The notes under the pieces are model-generated. The model saw nothing but the letters and a program-made list of their open reading frames with translations. It made no database searches and was not told where the DNA came from. Positions 63,098 through 64,000 of a stretch of 64,000 nt of DNA are shown here, in pieces. The stretch is taken from assembly GCF_003574735.1 (NCBI RefSeq), contig NZ_QORW01000014.1, forward strand, positions 84,943-148,942. Direction: 5' to 3'. Origin of the DNA: Dongia deserti. Lineage in GTDB: Bacteria > Pseudomonadota > Alphaproteobacteria > Dongiales > Dongiaceae. The first letter of the stretch is position 1, and each line of letters opens with the position of its first letter. The translations under genes were made by a program, and so were the position numbers.

Positions 63098-63651
63098 TTC
63101 TCCGCTGGCTTGGGCGTCTCCGCCTTGATCTCAAGGATGCGCTGGATCAGCGCGGCGAACTCCGCCGTGGCCGGTGCACCGGCGTCCTGGCGCATCGCCT
63201 CGACCTGCGTCAGGAGGATGTCGAGCACGTCGCCGACGGTGTTCTCGAAGCTGGGCTCTTCCTCCGCTTCCGGCTTGTGCAGCTCGGTGATGTAGCGCTG
63301 CTTGCGCGCCAAGCGGTATTGCGCGCTGGTGTCCTGGACCATGCCGTGCTTGGCCCACACGTCGCGCATCTCCTCGATCGAGGCGATATAGGTGAGGCTG
63401 CCGCCCTCGCCGAGCCAGGCCTGGAAGGCAAGATCCGCGATCGGCACGCGTGCGTTGCGCGCGCTCGACCACACGAAGCCGGCATCGCCCTTGATCTGCC
63501 AGTACCAGTCGCGCGGAGCGTAGGTCTTGGATTGAAGGTCGGCGCGCTCGCTGGCCGCCCCGCCAACCCCAGCGCGCGCGCCGACCCGGCGGGCCGCTTC
63601 GAAGCGATCGATGAACACGCCCTTTTCGATCTCGATGCGCTGCGACTTCAT
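63094..63651 (-). CDS. Phage-region protein of unknown function, possibly tail-associated
   Basis: The 185-residue protein is soluble and acidic, with TYAPRDWYWQIKGDAGFVWS, and a C-terminal helical part (FENTVGDVLDILLTQVEA). The DWYWQ/VWSSARN pattern recalls phage tail-fibre assembly or accessory proteins, but I do not assign it. It overlaps both neighbours by 4 bases. Confidence 0.72.
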   Translation of the reverse strand: MKSQRIEIEKGVFIDRFEAARRVGARAGVGGAASERADLQSKTYAPRDWYWQIKGDAGFVWSSARNARVPIADLAFQAWLGEGGSLTYIASIEEMRDVWAKHGMVQDTSAQYRLARKQRYITELHKPEAEEEPSFENTVGDVLDILLTQVEAMRQDAGAPATAEFAALIQRILEIKAETPKPAEK

Positions 63652-64000
63652 AGATATTGCGCTCCTGTTGAGGTGGTGCCCGCCGCGTTGCCAGGAAGAT
63701 AGGTGGCGCCGCCGCCGGCGGTCTGGATTATGGAATTGCCGGAGCCGTTGTAACGCGTGCCGGTCGCCGAGCCGCTCCAGGTGATGCTTGTGAAGGCGAC
63801 ATAGGCGAGGTCTTGGGCTTGGACGAAGGCACCGGAGAAGTTCGGCGTGCCAACCAGTGTGATCGTCTGTCCACTGCCGCTAACAACGCCGCCAGTAGCG
63901 CAGTAGATGTGCCGCGCCGCGCCGGAGACAATCGAATAGCCGGCGAACACGCTGATGCTGCCGTAGCTGGAGCATTGCATCTGCGCCAGGCCGGCACTGG
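63648..64000 (-). CDS. Phage tail/structural protein, C-terminal part (partial)
   Basis: The frame is open to the window edge and ends at 63648 with GGGATYLPGNAAGTTSTGAQ. The rest is rich in Gly, Ser, Thr and short strands (VVSGSGQTITLVGTPNFSG), typical of tail-fibre or spike C-termini. The N-terminus lies past the right edge. It marks the prophage tail module. Confidence 0.7.
   Translation of the reverse strand, partial: SAGLAQMQCSSYGSISVFAGYSIVSGAARHIYCATGGVVSGSGQTITLVGTPNFSGAFVQAQDLAYVAFTSITWSGSATGTRYNGSGNSIIQTAGGGATYLPGNAAGTTSTGAQYL

Overview
This 64 kb window is GC-rich and densely coded, and comes from an alphaproteobacterial chromosome. The gene order pyrF–trpF–trpB–trpA–accD–folC, then trxA–addA–addB–murU–amgK–tsaE, then divL and ahcY is typical of that class. 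So is the regulatory PTS block ptsI–ptsH–EIIA(Man)–rapZ–hprK–chvG–chvI. A short HprK, a DivL-type kinase with tyrosine in place of histidine, and a homospermidine synthase all fit a Rhodospirillales- or Rhizobiales-like soil or water organism. I saw no tRNA, rRNA, CRISPR array or transposase.

Layout. 1–8.3 kb: amine and glutathione metabolism (a PuuB-like oxidase cut by the window edge, ChaC, a DMT exporter, homospermidine synthase, a LuxR-type regulator, a class III aminotransferase). 8.3–15.1 kb: a MarR regulator with extra cysteines, two nucleotide-sugar genes (a dehydrogenase and an epimerase), a Pmp3-like peptide, mutL, and small VOC and methyltransferase genes. 15.1–19.6 kb: a tandem-AAA ATPase divergent from a zinc-peptidase/ATP-grasp gene pair; this is the best candidate for an uncharacterised system. 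19.7–26.3 kb: a VOC-cupin fusion, a membrane EEP-family protein, an MttB-family methyltransferase behind a perfect 16-bp palindrome, and two paralogous trypsin-like lipoproteins flanking a PCu(A)C copper chaperone. 26.5–33.6 kb: pyrimidine, tryptophan, fatty-acid and folate genes. 33.7–43.1 kb (minus strand): thioredoxin, AddAB recombination and MurU/AmgK peptidoglycan recycling with TsaE. 43.3–50.8 kb: a ferredoxin-NADP reductase, a DUF1993 protein, divL, and ahcY between two DUF2459-like genes. 52.5–60.5 kb: the regulatory PTS and the ChvG/ChvI two-component system, then a HugZ-like protein. 60.7–64 kb (minus strand, start/stop overlaps): a receiver-only protein coupled to a phage-type Dam methylase, a DUF1194 vWA protein and phage-like tail-module genes. 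This is the end of a prophage that runs off the right edge.

Three families of short dispersed palindromes lie between genes. One copy of the smallest family is read in frame inside addB. A small Sel1-like gene behind ptsI appears frameshifted. The genes work together mainly in three programmes: envelope and cell-cycle control (DivL, AmgK/MurU, the PTS with ChvGI), DNA maintenance (MutL, AddAB), and amine/one-carbon metabolism (homospermidine synthase, aminotransferase, MttB, AhcY).
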